From Synechococcales cyanobacterium bin59.metabat.ball.084 (GTDB lineage Bacteria > Cyanobacteriota > Cyanobacteriia > Cyanobacteriales > Chamaesiphonaceae), in the NCBI GenBank assembly GCA_013297675.1, contig JAAFHZ010000001.1, positions 47,586 through 111,585 of the forward strand: a DNA stretch of 64,000 bases, read 5' to 3'. The notes below the pieces were generated by a model that was not told the origin of the DNA, searched no databases, and saw only the letters and a list, made by a program, of their open reading frames with translations. This document shows, in pieces, positions 53,818 through 63,704 of this stretch. Position numbers and translations under genes: made by a program. How positions within the stretch are numbered: the stretch's first letter is position 1; every line of letters starts with the position of its first letter.

Positions 53818-53855
53818 TTCCGGTAGCCTCTTAATCATAAAGAAAGCCACCGGAA
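53818..53855 (-). terminator. Terminator downstream of tRNA-Leu
   Basis: TTCCGGT and ACCGGAA (53818-53824 with 53849-53855) form the base of an imperfect stem. On the minus strand TTTGTTTTTT follows. It lies just after the 3' end of the tRNA. Confidence 0.7.
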
Positions 53856-53868
53856 GTTGCTAGTGCGA

Positions 53869-53951
53869 TGCAGATAGCGAGACTCGAACTCGCAAGGTCT
53901 AGGACCACACGCACCTCAAGCGTGCGCGTATACCAATTCCGCCACATCTGC
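53869..53951 (-). tRNA. tRNA-Leu(GAG)
   Basis: The minus strand folds as an 83-nt class II tRNA. The acceptor stem is GCAGATG with TATCTGC and discriminator A. The D arm contains GGCGGAATTGGTA. The anticodon stem CACGC/GCGTG encloses TTGAGGT, giving anticodon GAG for CUC/CUU codons. A long variable arm (GGTCCTAGACC) and T arm GCGAG-TTCGAGT-CTCGC complete it. The 3' CCA is not encoded. Confidence 0.95.
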
Positions 53952-54040
53952 TCGGCGTTACGACACAGTGGATAAACTACCGTGCCGATCTCTGAGAGTA
54001 CCATAGATCTTGGAGAGAGGCAAGATCTAAGATGAGTTAC

Positions 54041-54274
54041 CTACCGACCACGCTGATTTTTGAGGCGATAAGTAATACGCCCCTTGCTCAGATCGTAAGG
54101 GGTCAGCTCCACCTTAACTCGATCGCCTTCCAAAATTTTGATGTAGTTCCGGCGAATCTTGCCAGAAATATGTGCCAGCACATTAAAACCGTTGTCCAGA
54201 TCTACTCGGAACATTGCATTGGGCAGTGACTCTGTCACGGTGCCTTCCATTTCGATCAAGTCTTGTTTAGACAA
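54041..54274 (-). CDS. infA: Translation initiation factor IF-1
   Basis: IF-1 binds the A site of the 30S subunit during initiation. The 77-residue OB-fold protein has the expected sequence [40 protein letters not shown] and [19 protein letters not shown] terminator-like hairpin separates it from adk upstream, so it probably has its own promoter. Unlike the usual order, it is not followed by rpmJ-rpsM-rpsK-rpoA-rplQ; the next gene on this strand is tRNA-Leu. Confidence 0.97.
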   Translation of the reverse strand: MSKQDLIEMEGTVTESLPNAMFRVDLDNGFNVLAHISGKIRRNYIKILEGDRVKVELTPYDLSKGRITYRLKNQRGR

Positions 54275-54310
54275 GCTTTGAATACCTCTATATTTAACAA
54301 ATTGGCTATA

Positions 54311-54336
54311 GTATTTCTACTCTTGGTATTTCTACC
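54311..54336. repeat. Short direct repeat upstream of infA
   Basis: GTATTTCTAC occurs twice, at 54311-54320 and 54327-54336, in the infA promoter region. The 16-bp spacing makes it possible that a regulator binds there or that the repeat overlaps the -35/-10 region. Confidence 0.3.
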
Positions 54337-54355
54337 TGTTGCATTGTAGCAAAAT

Positions 54356-54384
54356 TAGCCGTCATCTGAGACAGATGACGGCTA
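54356..54384 (-). terminator. Hairpin between adk and infA
   Basis: TAGCCGTCATCTG pairs perfectly over 13 bp with CAGATGACGGCTA around a 3-nt loop. On the minus strand ATTTTGC follows. It lies 14 bp after the adk stop, so it likely ends the secY-adk transcript. Confidence 0.75.
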
Positions 54385-54398
54385 AGTCATGCTTTATC

Positions 54399-54950
54399 TC
54401 AAACCAAAGCAGCTTGGAGGTCTTTGGCAACTACTGTTAGTTCCTGATGGCCATTGACTTGGCGCAGGCGCTGCTGGTTTTTGTAAAAAGCCGTTAGCGG
54501 CGAAGTTTGCTGATGATAGACCCCTAAACGATGGCGAATAGTATCAGCATTATCATCGGCTCGACCCCGCAGCATTAAGCGCTCAACCAAAACGTCATCT
54601 GGCACAAACAGCTCTAAGCCCACGTAATCATGTTGATTGATTTCTACTAACAGCTTGTCCAAGAATTCGGCCTGAGCCACATTCCGAGGAAAGCCATCTA
54701 AGATCCAACCGGTGGCCGCATCCGACTGAGCCAGCCGATCGCGGATTAAATCCAAAATCAAAGAATCGGGCACCAGGTCTCCGGCATCCATATATGCTTT
54801 GGCTTTGATTCCTAATTCGGTTTGGTCTTTGACCGCCGCCCGCAGAATGTCGCCAGTAGAAATATGGGGAATATGAAAGTGTTCGGCCAAAATGGCGGCC
54901 TGGGTTCCTTTGCCAGCGCCCGGTGCGCCGATGAAAATTAGTCTGGTCAA
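54399..54950 (-). CDS. adk: Adenylate kinase
   Basis: Adk interconverts ATP and AMP with two ADP. The 183-residue protein has P-loop GAPGAGKGTQ (8-17), HISTGDILRAAV, GWILDGFPRNVAQAEF and LMLRGRADDNADTIRHRL. It is the short form without the extended zinc-binding LID, as usual in cyanobacteria. It follows secY by 43 bp. Confidence 0.97.
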   Translation of the reverse strand: MTRLIFIGAPGAGKGTQAAILAEHFHIPHISTGDILRAAVKDQTELGIKAKAYMDAGDLVPDSLILDLIRDRLAQSDAATGWILDGFPRNVAQAEFLDKLLVEINQHDYVGLELFVPDDVLVERLMLRGRADDNADTIRHRLGVYHQQTSPLTAFYKNQQRLRQVNGHQELTVVAKDLQAALV

Positions 54951-54993
54951 GTTACGTTGCGCTCCAATGTTGCTGTATCTAAGTTGGTAGTTT

Positions 54994-56346
54994 TTATTGT
55001 TTCACCATGCCCTCATAGCGCTGAGAGATGACGTAGGTTTGAATTTGTTTGGCAGTCTCGATCGCCACCCCTACTAAAATCAGCAGGGAAGTTGCACCAA
55101 AACCTCTAAAGGTGGTGATGTGCAAAGCGGACTCAATAATGCCCGGAATAATGGCCACAGCACCCAAGAAGCAAGCACCCAAAATAGTCAGACGATTCAA
55201 TACTCCTTCGATGTACTTACTAGTAGCCTGACCGGGACGAATGCCAGGGATACTAGCACCCATTTTCTTCAGGTTCTGCGCCATGTCAATGGGATTAACC
55301 ACCAAAGTAGAGTAGAAATAACTAAAGAAAATAATCAGCACCATGTACACACCCAAATAAATCCAAGGAGTAGAGCCTTCTGGGTTCATAGCGTTAGCCA
55401 CGGCGTTAGCACCAGAATGCAAAGCACTCATAAACTGATTTTGAGTAACTCCTTCAGCCGGTCTAGTAAAACCAGACAAACCTTGAGGTAGAGCCATAAC
55501 TGAAGAAGCAAAAATGATGGGCATTACGCCGCCCTGAATCAGGCGCAGGGGTAAATAGCTGGTGCGTTCCCGGTATAGTCGCCGCCCAACTTGACGTTTA
55601 GCAGAAATGATCGGAATTTGACGAGAGCCTTCTTGAATAAATACGATACAAACAATCGTTACTAAAAATACCGCCAACAAGATCAAGACGTTAATAAGTA
55701 CTTGGTTGCCGCCAGTTTTCGCTTGGTCAAAGGTATCTGCCAAAGATTTAGGGAAAACGGCCACAATGTTAATGAAAATCAGCAGCGAAGCGCCGTTCCC
55801 AATCCCCCGCTCGGTAATCAACTCCGAAATCCACATGATGAACATGGAACCAGCCACCAAGGCGATCGCGGTGCTGGGAACAAACAGCGGGCTAGGAGTA
55901 ATCACAAAGTTATTCAACCAAAATGCGATGCCCACACTTTGAATCACGCCCCAACCCAAGGCCACATAGCGAGTGATTTGGGAAATTTTCCGCCGCCCCG
56001 CTTCGCCTTCTTCTTTTTGCAGCTTTTCTAGAGCCGGTAGAGCAGTGGTCAGCAATTGAATAATAATTGAGGCGTTAATATAGGGCAAAATACCTAGGGC
56101 AAATACCCCTACTGCCGAAATACCTCCCCCAGAAAAGATATCTAAGAAGCCGATCGCCTGGTTGCTTTTTAAGCTTTCGGCAAAGCGCAGTCTATCAATA
56201 CCGGGCAAAGGTAGGTACACCCCCAAACGAGCCAAGATTAATAGCCCGATCGTCACCAGCACCCTGGCTCGCAGACCGGCTGTCTGCGCCATTTGGGTAA
56301 AAGTCTCTTGAGCGCTGGGCGCTCGTTCCTTGCTCGCTGCATTCAT
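54994..56346 (-). CDS. secY: Preprotein translocase subunit SecY
   Basis: SecY is the channel of the Sec translocon in plasma and thylakoid membranes. The 450-residue protein has ten hydrophobic segments. Typical blocks are LARLGVYLPLPGIDRLRFAE, FSGGGISAVGVFALGILPYI, ASIIIQLL, ITERGIGNGASLLIF, ERTSYLPLRLIQGGVMPIIF and IPGIRPGQATSKYIEGVLNR. It starts a secY-adk unit behind a 213-bp gap containing a hairpin and a possible promoter (TTGCGA, 17 bp, TATTTA on the minus strand). Confidence 0.97.
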   Translation of the reverse strand: MNAASKERAPSAQETFTQMAQTAGLRARVLVTIGLLILARLGVYLPLPGIDRLRFAESLKSNQAIGFLDIFSGGGISAVGVFALGILPYINASIIIQLLTTALPALEKLQKEEGEAGRRKISQITRYVALGWGVIQSVGIAFWLNNFVITPSPLFVPSTAIALVAGSMFIMWISELITERGIGNGASLLIFINIVAVFPKSLADTFDQAKTGGNQVLINVLILLAVFLVTIVCIVFIQEGSRQIPIISAKRQVGRRLYRERTSYLPLRLIQGGVMPIIFASSVMALPQGLSGFTRPAEGVTQNQFMSALHSGANAVANAMNPEGSTPWIYLGVYMVLIIFFSYFYSTLVVNPIDMAQNLKKMGASIPGIRPGQATSKYIEGVLNRLTILGACFLGAVAIIPGIIESALHITTFRGFGATSLLILVGVAIETAKQIQTYVISQRYEGMVKQ

Positions 56347-56495
56347 CGTAAAGAATTCCTCGATCGAATATCGGTATTATTTCAAATTAAAGCGGCCTAG
56401 AAATCATAAATAGTTTATGAGAGCACCGGTCGCAAATATTAATTATTGATTAACATATTGTAACTCTCTCTTCACATTTGTAAAACAGTCAGGAC

Positions 56496-56548
56496 AAAAC
56501 AAATCCACCCCGGCCAGCCAAATAGCAGCTCTAGAGTGGATTTGTTTT
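56496..56548. terminator. Hairpin between rplO and secY
   Basis: AAAACAAATCCAC (56496-56508) pairs perfectly over 13 bp with GTGGATTTGTTTT (56536-56548) around a 27-nt loop. T-rich sequence follows on both strands (TTTTG on the minus strand, TTTTTT on the plus strand). It can end or attenuate the spc transcript before secY. Confidence 0.7.
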
Positions 56549-56559
56549 TTAGCTGCTGA

Positions 56560-57003
56560 TTAAACTATTTCGCAGGTGCCACCGGCAGCTTCGATTTTAG
56601 CTTTAGCACCAGCAGTAAATGCTGCGGCCTTACAGGTTAGGGCAACCGTTAGTTCGCCGTCACCCAAAAGTTTTAAAGGGCCATCATTGGTGGTTACAAT
56701 ACCCGCAGCCATTAATGACTCTAGAGTTACCTCCGTGCGAGCAGCCAATTCAGCAAGCTTGCTGACGTTGATAATGGTATATTCTTTCCGGTTAATTAAC
56801 GGAAAATGTTTGAGCTTGGGTAAACGCCGGTACAAAGGCATTTGACCACCTTCAAACCCGGGGCGAGTTGGTTTACCAGAGCGGGACTTTTGACCGCGCA
56901 TCCCGAAACCGCCACTGGCTCCTTGACCGGCAGAAATACCGCGCCCGATCCGGCGTTTGCGGTGTTTAGAACCCGCTTTTGGTTTTAGATCATCTAATCT
57001 CAT
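56560..57003 (-). CDS. rplO: 50S ribosomal protein L15
   Basis: L15 binds 23S rRNA late in 50S assembly. The 147-residue protein has the Gly/Arg/Lys-rich start [20 protein letters not shown] and [20 protein letters not shown], then [18 protein letters not shown]. It is the last ribosomal gene of the spc block; a hairpin follows before secY. Spacing from rpsE is 38 bp. Confidence 0.97.
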   Translation of the reverse strand: MRLDDLKPKAGSKHRKRRIGRGISAGQGASGGFGMRGQKSRSGKPTRPGFEGGQMPLYRRLPKLKHFPLINRKEYTIINVSKLAELAARTEVTLESLMAAGIVTTNDGPLKLLGDGELTVALTCKAAAFTAGAKAKIEAAGGTCEIV

Positions 57004-57041
57004 AGGACTTATTTCAGCTTAGAGTTTTTATTAAGTTGGGG

Positions 57042-57626
57042 TTAAGCAAACAGGCTTTCTACGGTAACGCCGCGATCTTCAGCTACCTGTTGGAAGCTAC
57101 GCAGAGTTTTGAGGGCGTTAACTGCTGCACGGGCGTTATTCAACGGATTACCAGAACCGAGCTGCTTAGCCAAGATATTTTTAACTCCGGCTAGTTCTAA
57201 CACAGTACGCACTGCACCTCCGGCAATTACTCCGGTACCTGGTGCGGCTGGCCGCATCATGACATTGGCACCACCGCCTTCACCAGAAATTGGGTGAGGA
57301 ATAGTGTTGGACTTAGTTAAAGGCACATCAATTAGGTGCTTTTTGCCGTCGGCTACGCCTTTGCGCACTGCACCGATTACGTCGCTGGCCTTGCCAACGC
57401 CCACGCCTACCTGGCCTTTTTCGTTACCAATAACCACAATGGCGCGGAAGCTGAGTTTTTTACCACCCTTAACTACTTTGCTCACCCGGCGGATTTGGAC
57501 GATTCTTTCTTGGTAGCCAGAATCTTTTTCTTTACTGCCTTTGCGATCGCGGTCTCCGCCGCCTTTCCGGCGGGAACCCTTGTCCTGCTTTTCGGACTTA
57601 TCTTGCTGCTGTTGGTCTCTTGCCAT
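57042..57626 (-). CDS. rpsE: 30S ribosomal protein S5
   Basis: S5 helps decoding accuracy and binds 16S rRNA. The 194-residue protein has a charged N-terminal extension of about 35 residues ([20 protein letters not shown]), usual in cyanobacteria. The core is [20 protein letters not shown] and [20 protein letters not shown], with the domain end [20 protein letters not shown]. Confidence 0.97.
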   Translation of the reverse strand: MARDQQQQDKSEKQDKGSRRKGGGDRDRKGSKEKDSGYQERIVQIRRVSKVVKGGKKLSFRAIVVIGNEKGQVGVGVGKASDVIGAVRKGVADGKKHLIDVPLTKSNTIPHPISGEGGGANVMMRPAAPGTGVIAGGAVRTVLELAGVKNILAKQLGSGNPLNNARAAVNALKTLRSFQQVAEDRGVTVESLFA

Positions 57627-57650
57627 GATTTTTTAATTGGTTAAGTTTAT

Positions 57651-58010
57651 TTAGAAATCTAGACCGGCAGCGCGGGCGGCTTCGGCGAGGGCTTTGACCC
57701 GACCGTGGTATAAGTTACCACCGCGATCGAATACTACCTGTTTGATGCCTAAAGCTATGGCGCGTTCGGCAACTAATTTACCAACGGCAGTAGCAGCATC
57801 GCTGTTAGCACCAGTGTCTAACTTTTTCAGATCTTTATCAATAGTAGAAGCAGCTACCAAAGTGTGCTGCTTGGCATCATCAATGATCTGAGCATAGATG
57901 TGCATGTTGGAGCGAAAGACAGCTAAACGAGGCCGATCGGCAGAGCCATTGACCTGTTTGCGAACGCGGAAGTGTCGCCGCTGAGTTGAAGCCTTGCGAT
58001 TTAATTTCAT
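57651..58010 (-). CDS. rplR: 50S ribosomal protein L18
   Basis: L18 carries 5S rRNA into the large subunit. The 119-residue protein has [35 protein letters not shown] and the end [20 protein letters not shown], all typical of bacterial L18. It is 24 bp upstream of rpsE. Confidence 0.97.
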   Translation of the reverse strand: MKLNRKASTQRRHFRVRKQVNGSADRPRLAVFRSNMHIYAQIIDDAKQHTLVAASTIDKDLKKLDTGANSDAATAVGKLVAERAIALGIKQVVFDRGGNLYHGRVKALAEAARAAGLDF

Positions 58011-58016
58011 GATTTA

Positions 58017-58556
58017 TTACTTCTTACCTGATTTACCAGCCTTGCGTCTGACCACCTCACCGGCGTAGCGAATCCCCTTACCTTTATAGACTTCTGGGGG
58101 ACGCACTTGGCGGATGCGGGCAGCGGTGTTACCCACTAACTCTTTGTCGATACCGCTGACCGTCAGGTTGGTGTTGCCTTCAGCCACTACCGAAATTCCG
58201 GCAGGTGGATCAATTTCCACGGGCTTACTGTAGCCTACGTTTAAAATTAATTTAGTTCCTTGGTTAGAAGCCCGGTAGCCCACCCCTTGGATTTCGAGCT
58301 TTTTGCTGAATCCTTGCGATACACCGTCTACCATGTTGGCTACTAATGTCCGACAGAGTCCATGACGCTGGCGAGCGGTGCGGGATTCATTAGCCCGCGT
58401 CACCACAATAGTATCGCCCTCTTGGACAATGACTACACCAGTGGGCAGCTCTCTAAATAGCTCACCCTTGGGGCCTTTAACAGATACCTTACGGTCTTCG
58501 ATCGTTACCACCACTTTAGCCGGGATGGCGATCGGTTTTTTGCCGATACGTGACAT
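58017..58556 (-). CDS. rplF: 50S ribosomal protein L6
   Basis: L6 sits near the factor-binding site of the 50S subunit. The 179-residue protein has [35 protein letters not shown], and the second domain [24 protein letters not shown] end (here [20 protein letters not shown]). It is 6 bp upstream of rplR. Confidence 0.97.
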   Translation of the reverse strand: MSRIGKKPIAIPAKVVVTIEDRKVSVKGPKGELFRELPTGVVIVQEGDTIVVTRANESRTARQRHGLCRTLVANMVDGVSQGFSKKLEIQGVGYRASNQGTKLILNVGYSKPVEIDPPAGISVVAEGNTNLTVSGIDKELVGNTAARIRQVRPPEVYKGKGIRYAGEVVRRKAGKSGKK

Positions 58557-58611
58557 ATATTAGGGATTTCTCCTTGTCAATTTACTTAGTTTGAATCAGG
58601 GGAGAACGGGT

Positions 58612-59013
58612 CTACCAGACGTAGCAAAGAATCTCGCCACCAACGCCCTGTTTGCGCGCTTCGCGATCGGTCATGATGCCACTGGATGTGGAGATGACCG
58701 CGATGCCAATACCGCCCAATACTTTGGGTAGATCTTGGTGGTTGGAATACACCCGGAGACCGGGCTTACTCACCCGCTGTAAAGCGGTGATAATGGGCTG
58801 CCGGGTTTTGCCTTTGTACTTGAGGGTCAAGACCAACTTACACTCAATGCCTTCGCCGCTTTCGCTAACGTCACCAATAAAGCCTTCGCTTTGGAGCACT
58901 TTGGCAATGCTCCTGGTCATTTTAGTTGCGGGAATTTCGGTGGTTTGGTGCTTGACTAGGCTCGAGTTGCGAATCCGAGTCAGCATGTCTGAAATAGTGT
59001 CGTGTGCCGCCAT
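58612..59013 (-). CDS. rpsH: 30S ribosomal protein S8
   Basis: S8 binds the 16S rRNA central domain and in E. coli also represses the spc mRNA. The 133-residue protein has [40 protein letters not shown], and the end [11 protein letters not shown] typical of the family. It is 55 bp upstream of rplF. rpsN (S14), which precedes rpsH in E. coli, is absent here, as usual in cyanobacteria. Confidence 0.97.
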   Translation of the reverse strand: MAAHDTISDMLTRIRNSSLVKHQTTEIPATKMTRSIAKVLQSEGFIGDVSESGEGIECKLVLTLKYKGKTRQPIITALQRVSKPGLRVYSNHQDLPKVLGGIGIAVISTSSGIMTDREARKQGVGGEILCYVW

Positions 59014-59038
59014 TGTTTATATCTTGGGGATTAGTGGC

Positions 59039-59584
59039 CTATTGGTCGCGGAAAGGCATACGCATTGCTTTGAGCAGCGCACGTCCTTCCTCGTCGTTGT
59101 TTGCGGTGGTGATAATAGAAATATCCATCCCGCGAATTTGATCGATTTGGTCATACTCAATTTCAGGGAAAATGAGCTGCTCCCGAATACCGATGCTGTA
59201 ATTGCCGCGTCCATCGAAGCTATTCGGGCTGATGCCGCGAAAATCTCGAATCCGAGGTAGAGACAAATTAATAAATCTATCTAGGAACGCATACATCCGA
59301 TCGCCACGCAATGTCACCATTACGCCTACGGGCATACCCTGACGGATTTTGAAACCGGCGATCGCCTTCTTGGCGCGGGTAATTACTGGCTTTTGACCAG
59401 TGATTTTGGCAATTTCGGCTACCGAAGATTCCAATGCTTTAGCATTGGTGGCCGCTTCACCCAAACCCCGGTTAACGGTGATTTTGATGACTTTAGGCAC
59501 TTCCATCACGTTCTTGAAACCAAATTGCTCTTGCAGTTTGGGAACGATGACCTGTTGATAATTGAGCTTAAATGTTTGTGACAT
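59039..59584 (-). CDS. rplE: 50S ribosomal protein L5
   Basis: L5 binds 5S rRNA and contacts the P-site tRNA. The 181-residue protein has [60 protein letters not shown] and [20 protein letters not shown]. It is 43 bp downstream of rplX. Confidence 0.97.
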   Translation of the reverse strand: MSQTFKLNYQQVIVPKLQEQFGFKNVMEVPKVIKITVNRGLGEAATNAKALESSVAEIAKITGQKPVITRAKKAIAGFKIRQGMPVGVMVTLRGDRMYAFLDRFINLSLPRIRDFRGISPNSFDGRGNYSIGIREQLIFPEIEYDQIDQIRGMDISIITTANNDEEGRALLKAMRMPFRDQ

Positions 59585-59627
59585 GGTTTCTATTAGCTGG
59601 TTCTGGGCTTGGTCAGAACTGTATTGA

Positions 59628-59972
59628 TTAATCGATAATTTCGCCGGTTTTTTTCAGTACCCGCACCTTTTTGCCTTCGGCAGTAAAGGTATAAGATACC
59701 CGACTAGCCACTTGGCCTTTTTTAGAATAGAGCATTACCTTGGAGCTGTGAATTGGTGCTTCGGAAACATCGATCCGACCAGATTCATTCTCTTGGGTAG
59801 GCTTAACGTGTTTGGTGCGCATATTTACGCCCTTGACGATCACCATGCTCTTTTCGGGAATAGATTTCAAGATTTCGCTGATTTGGCCTTTCTCTTTACC
59901 AGAGATCACCTGCACAGTGTCACCCGCTTTTACGTGCATTTTGTAAAAGACTTTGGGCTTAGGTCTACCCAT
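59628..59972 (-). CDS. rplX: 50S ribosomal protein L24
   Basis: L24 starts 50S assembly on the 5' domain of 23S rRNA. The 114-residue protein has the KOW motif [40 protein letters not shown] and [12 protein letters not shown]. Its ATG overlaps the rplN stop by one base (TAATG), which implies translational coupling. Confidence 0.97.
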   Translation of the reverse strand: MGRPKPKVFYKMHVKAGDTVQVISGKEKGQISEILKSIPEKSMVIVKGVNMRTKHVKPTQENESGRIDVSEAPIHSSKVMLYSKKGQVASRVSYTFTAEGKKVRVLKKTGEIID

Positions 59973-60340
59973 TACAATACCTCCGGTGCCAAGGAAACGA
60001 TTTTGGTGAAGCTTTTGTCGCGCAATTCGCGAGCAACTGGACCAAACACGCGGGAGCCTCTGGGGTTGCCGTCAGCGTTGATCAATACGGCAGCATTGTC
60101 GTCGAAACGAATGCTCTGACCGCTATCCCGGCGCAGGGTGTGACGGGTACGGACAATCACGGCGCGTACCACGTCAGACTTTTTCACGGCCATGTTCGGA
60201 ATCGCATCTTTGACTACGGCTACGATCACATCGCCTACGCCGCCAAAAGTCCGGTTCCCGCCGCCGATCACTCGGATGCACATCAGCTTCCGAGCGCCGC
60301 TGTTGTCGGCCACATTTAAATAACTTTGTTGTTGGATCAT
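59972..60340 (-). CDS. rplN: 50S ribosomal protein L14
   Basis: L14 forms an inter-subunit bridge and is the site of silencing by RsfS. The 122-residue protein is highly conserved: [60 protein letters not shown] and the end [20 protein letters not shown]. It lies 41 bp after rpsQ. Confidence 0.98.
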   Translation of the reverse strand: MIQQQSYLNVADNSGARKLMCIRVIGGGNRTFGGVGDVIVAVVKDAIPNMAVKKSDVVRAVIVRTRHTLRRDSGQSIRFDDNAAVLINADGNPRGSRVFGPVARELRDKSFTKIVSLAPEVL

Positions 60341-60381
60341 GATGATTTCACAGATGGTGTGCTCTTTTAAATGAAAGAGCT

Positions 60382-60618
60382 TTAGCTGAAGATCTCCGCC
60401 ACCTGCCAGCGCTTGGTGCGACTGAGGGGGCGAGTTTCTTGAATGCGTACTCGATCACCAGTTTTACACTGGTTTTCTTCGTCGTGGGCTTTGTACTTTT
60501 TGGTGCGGACAACTACTTTGCCATATTTGGAGTGGGCGGAGCGGTTTTCCACTGCTACCACTACAGTTTTCTGCATTTTGTCGCTGACGACCAAACCGAC
60601 TAGTTCTTTAACTGCCAT
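60382..60618 (-). CDS. rpsQ: 30S ribosomal protein S17
   Basis: S17 is a primary 16S rRNA-binding OB-fold protein. The 78-residue sequence has [40 protein letters not shown] and [20 protein letters not shown], all diagnostic. It is 4 bp after rpmC. Confidence 0.97.
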   Translation of the reverse strand: MAVKELVGLVVSDKMQKTVVVAVENRSAHSKYGKVVVRTKKYKAHDEENQCKTGDRVRIQETRPLSRTKRWQVAEIFS

Positions 60619-60622
60619 AGTG

Positions 60623-60841
60623 TTATTCAGCTTCTTTAGATTGTTTAGTTTTCCGCTCGTGCTCCACGGTCATCATTTGTGCCAGCTTGTGACGAGCATG
60701 TTTGAATTGGTGAGTCTTTTCGAGGCGACCAACAGCTTTTTCTAACCGTAGATTAAACAGGTCACGCTTGACTGCTACGATGCCATCGGCTAGTTCTTGG
60801 TCGCTGAGAGCGCGAATTTCAGTAGCTTTAGATAAGGCCAT
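60623..60841 (-). CDS. rpmC: 50S ribosomal protein L29
   Basis: L29 sits by the exit tunnel of the 50S subunit. The 72-residue helical protein has [40 protein letters not shown] and [15 protein letters not shown], typical of L29. One base separates it from the rplP stop. Confidence 0.96.
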   Translation of the reverse strand: MALSKATEIRALSDQELADGIVAVKRDLFNLRLEKAVGRLEKTHQFKHARHKLAQMMTVEHERKTKQSKEAE

Positions 60842-60842
60842 G

Positions 60843-61271
60843 TTAGCTTTCCTCCTCGGCGTAGACTTGTTTGGCTACGAATTTAGTTTTAATCGGGAGC
60901 TTGTGAGAAGCCAACCGGAGGGCTTCTTTGGCGATCGGCTCGGCAACACCGCCAATTTCAAACATGATCCGACCGGGCTTAACTACGGCCACCCAAAATT
61001 CTGGGGAACCTTTCCCGGAACCCATCCGGGTTTCTGCCGGACGCATGGTTACAGGCTTGTCCGGGAAAATTCTGATCCAAACCTTACCACCCCGCCGCAT
61101 ATAGCGGTTAATGGCTCTCCGGCAAGATTCGATTTGGCGGGAGGTGATCCAAGAGGGTTCGATCGCCTGGAGACCAAATTCACCGAAGTTGATATTACAG
61201 CCGCGTGTCGCTAGACCGCGCATTCTTCCGCGCTGCTGCTTGCGGAATTTCGTTCTTCTGGGACTTAACAT
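60843..61271 (-). CDS. rplP: 50S ribosomal protein L16
   Basis: L16 shapes the A site of the 50S subunit. The 142-residue protein has [60 protein letters not shown] and [20 protein letters not shown]. It is 43 bp after rpsC. Confidence 0.98.
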   Translation of the reverse strand: MLSPRRTKFRKQQRGRMRGLATRGCNINFGEFGLQAIEPSWITSRQIESCRRAINRYMRRGGKVWIRIFPDKPVTMRPAETRMGSGKGSPEFWVAVVKPGRIMFEIGGVAEPIAKEALRLASHKLPIKTKFVAKQVYAEEES

Positions 61272-61314
61272 AGCTCTAAATTAGGCTCTAGATTAGGGGA
61301 GATATACGAAGAAG

Positions 61315-62055
61315 TTATTCTTCGTTCGATCGATCTTCAAACTGCTGACGACGACGACCGCCGCCGGGGGCACGCCGCTTAGGTTCGCTAGGAGCAGCAG
61401 CCAGATCTTGACCAGGGATGATTTCACCCTTGAAGACCCAAATCTTCACGCCCAAAATCCCATAGGTAGTGGAAGCAGTTTTGTAGGCGTAATCAATGTC
61501 GGCGCGTAGGGTGTGCAAAGGTACACGACCTTCACGAGTCCACTCGGTTCGGGCGATTTCTGCCCCGTTCAAGCGACCGCTCACTTGCAACTTAATACCT
61601 TGAACTTCGGCGCGTTGAGCGCGCTGAATTGCCTGACGAACCACGCGGCGGAAGGAAACCCGTCTTTCGAGCTGTTGAGCAATGAACTCAGCGATCAAAG
61701 CAGCATCGGCATCGACCTTGGCGATTTCGATCACGTTGATCCGCACTTGGCGATTGCCGCCACCCAAAGCATTTACTAGACCTTGGCGCAGGGTATCAAT
61801 TCCGGCACCGCCACGTCCAACGACTACGCCGGGACGAGCTGTGTGAACTTCTACTTCTACTTGGTCAGCTTTGCGCTCGATGCGCACTTTAGAAATACCA
61901 GCAGTGCTCAGCACTGGGTCTTTCTCGATATACTGACGAATTTTGTGATCTTCTTGCAAGATTAGTGGATAGCGTTTCCCCTCTGCAAACCACCGAGCAC
62001 GGTGCTCTTGGGTAATGCCTAGGCGAAAGCCGATCGGGTTAATTTTCTGTCCCAT
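61315..62055 (-). CDS. rpsC: 30S ribosomal protein S3
   Basis: S3 lines the mRNA entry channel. The 246-residue protein has [20 protein letters not shown], the KH domain ([20 protein letters not shown]) and the C-domain [20 protein letters not shown]. The tail is basic ([20 protein letters not shown]). It is 16 bp after rplV. Confidence 0.97.
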   Translation of the reverse strand: MGQKINPIGFRLGITQEHRARWFAEGKRYPLILQEDHKIRQYIEKDPVLSTAGISKVRIERKADQVEVEVHTARPGVVVGRGGAGIDTLRQGLVNALGGGNRQVRINVIEIAKVDADAALIAEFIAQQLERRVSFRRVVRQAIQRAQRAEVQGIKLQVSGRLNGAEIARTEWTREGRVPLHTLRADIDYAYKTASTTYGILGVKIWVFKGEIIPGQDLAAAPSEPKRRAPGGGRRRQQFEDRSNEE

Positions 62056-62071
62056 TTTGAGTTACCAGTGA

Positions 62072-62431
62072 TTATTTATCGGCTGCCGCTACTGCCACAG
62101 TGATGTGACAAGAGGGCTTGCGAATTTGAAAAGCTCGTCCTTGAGCGCGGGGGCGGAAGCGCTTCAGCACTGGCCCTTGGTCAGCAAAGGCGGTGGAGAC
62201 CACTAAAGTAGCCGGGTCCATCCCATTGTTGTGTTCGGCGTTGGCGGCTGCGGAGCGCAGCACCTTAACGATTTCTTCACAAGCCTTGTAGGGCATAAAT
62301 TCTAGAATAATCAGCGCTTCTCTATAAGAGCGACCGCGAATTTGGTCTAGTACCCGACGCACCTTAAAAGGAGACATCCGAATATATTTGGCTACTGCCT
62401 TAACTTCAACTTTTTTATCTGTTACTGCCAT
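62072..62431 (-). CDS. rplV: 50S ribosomal protein L22
   Basis: L22 reaches into the peptide exit tunnel. The 119-residue protein has [40 protein letters not shown] and [20 protein letters not shown], which places the tunnel-tip loop. It is 21 bp after rpsS. Confidence 0.97.
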   Translation of the reverse strand: MAVTDKKVEVKAVAKYIRMSPFKVRRVLDQIRGRSYREALIILEFMPYKACEEIVKVLRSAAANAEHNNGMDPATLVVSTAFADQGPVLKRFRPRAQGRAFQIRKPSCHITVAVAAADK

Positions 62432-62452
62432 GATGGTTTCCTGTGAGAGGCG

Positions 62453-62731
62453 TTATCTACCTGCTTTTTTGTCGCCCTTCGCATGGGAGCGATAGGTGCG
62501 AGTCGGTGCGAACTCTCCCAGTTTGTGACCCACCATTTGGTCGGAGACAAAGACGGGAACGTGCTGTCTACCGTTGTGAACGGCGATCGTGTGGCCAATC
62601 ATCTGAGGGAAGATGGTGGAAGCACGAGACCAAGTCTTGATGACTTCTTTTTTACCGCTGGCATTCATTCTTTCCACCTTAGTCATGAGGTGGTCAGCGA
62701 CGAATGGCCCTTTTTTGAGTGAACGACCCAT
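62453..62731 (-). CDS. rpsS: 30S ribosomal protein S19
   Basis: S19 is in the head of the 30S subunit and contacts S13. The 92-residue protein has [40 protein letters not shown] and [20 protein letters not shown], all diagnostic. It is 42 bp after rplB. Confidence 0.98.
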   Translation of the reverse strand: MGRSLKKGPFVADHLMTKVERMNASGKKEVIKTWSRASTIFPQMIGHTIAVHNGRQHVPVFVSDQMVGHKLGEFAPTRTYRSHAKGDKKAGR

Positions 62732-62773
62732 AGTAATTGCTTAAATAAACGACTGGAAAAATTCAAACTAGCG

Positions 62774-63640
62774 CTAGTTCTGACGACCGCCTTTACCACG
62801 CTTGGAAGACTTGCGGCGACGACGCAGAATGAGTTTGTCGCTGAGCTTGTTCTTCGCCCGAGTCTTGTAACCCAAGGCCGGTTTGCCCCAGGGTGTAACT
62901 GGACCACTGCGTCCGATCGGTGCCCGACCTTCACCACCACCATGTGGGTGATCGACAGGGTTCATGACACTACCACGCACTTTCGGTCTACGACCTTTCC
63001 AGCGGTTCCGACCAGCTTTACCGGCGCTCATGTTACGCGCTTCGGTATTGCCGATCTGACCAATGGTGGCGTAGCATTCCCGGCGTACCATGCGAATTTC
63101 ACCAGAAGGCATTTTGAGGGTAACGTAGTCACCGTCTTTGGCCATGATGGTTGCGCCTGCACCAGCAGAACGCGCGATTTGTGCGCCTTTGCCAGCAACC
63201 AGCTCAATGCTGTTGACCATGGTGCCCAAAGGAATATTTGCCAAAGGCAGAGCATTACCAATTTCAAATGGCGCTTCTGGCGAAGTCACAATTTCGGTGC
63301 CGACTTCTAAGCCTAAGGGATGCAAAATATAGCGCTTTTCACCATCGCGGTAAAACAGTAGAGCGATCCGGGCGTTGCGGTTGGGATCGTATTCGATCGA
63401 AGCCACTCGCGCTGGAATATTCAACTTATCTTGACGGCGGAAATCGATGATCCGATACATCCGCTTGTGTCCGCCACCCCGACGGCGACTGGTGATGACA
63501 CCACGGTTGTTGCGCCCTTTAGCACGATGCTTGTGGGCGACGAGAGATTTTTCCGGCTTACTCGCGGTGATTTCTGCAAAGTCAGAAATTACGGTTTCGC
63601 GAGTACTCGGGGTATATGGCCGATATGAACGAGTACCCAT
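62774..63640 (-). CDS. rplB: 50S ribosomal protein L2
   Basis: L2 is needed for peptidyl transferase assembly and subunit joining. The 288-residue protein has [60 protein letters not shown], and the highly conserved [20 protein letters not shown]. It is 64 bp after rplW. Confidence 0.98.
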   Translation of the reverse strand: MGTRSYRPYTPSTRETVISDFAEITASKPEKSLVAHKHRAKGRNNRGVITSRRRGGGHKRMYRIIDFRRQDKLNIPARVASIEYDPNRNARIALLFYRDGEKRYILHPLGLEVGTEIVTSPEAPFEIGNALPLANIPLGTMVNSIELVAGKGAQIARSAGAGATIMAKDGDYVTLKMPSGEIRMVRRECYATIGQIGNTEARNMSAGKAGRNRWKGRRPKVRGSVMNPVDHPHGGGEGRAPIGRSGPVTPWGKPALGYKTRAKNKLSDKLILRRRRKSSKRGKGGRQN

Positions 63641-63704
63641 AAGTTAACTCAATCTAAAGATGGAAATAAAGGACTGAACTGAGGTTCTAATCTGGGAAAG
63701 AATC

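Noticed and set aside
58652..59260. Long plus-strand ORF (202 codons) antisense to rpsH and rplE
   Set aside because: It lies wholly opposite two highly conserved ribosomal genes, has no family resemblance and results from codon bias on the coding strand.
60768..61214. Plus-strand ORF antisense to rplP
   Set aside because: Shadow of the conserved L16 gene, with low-complexity composition and no ribosome site.
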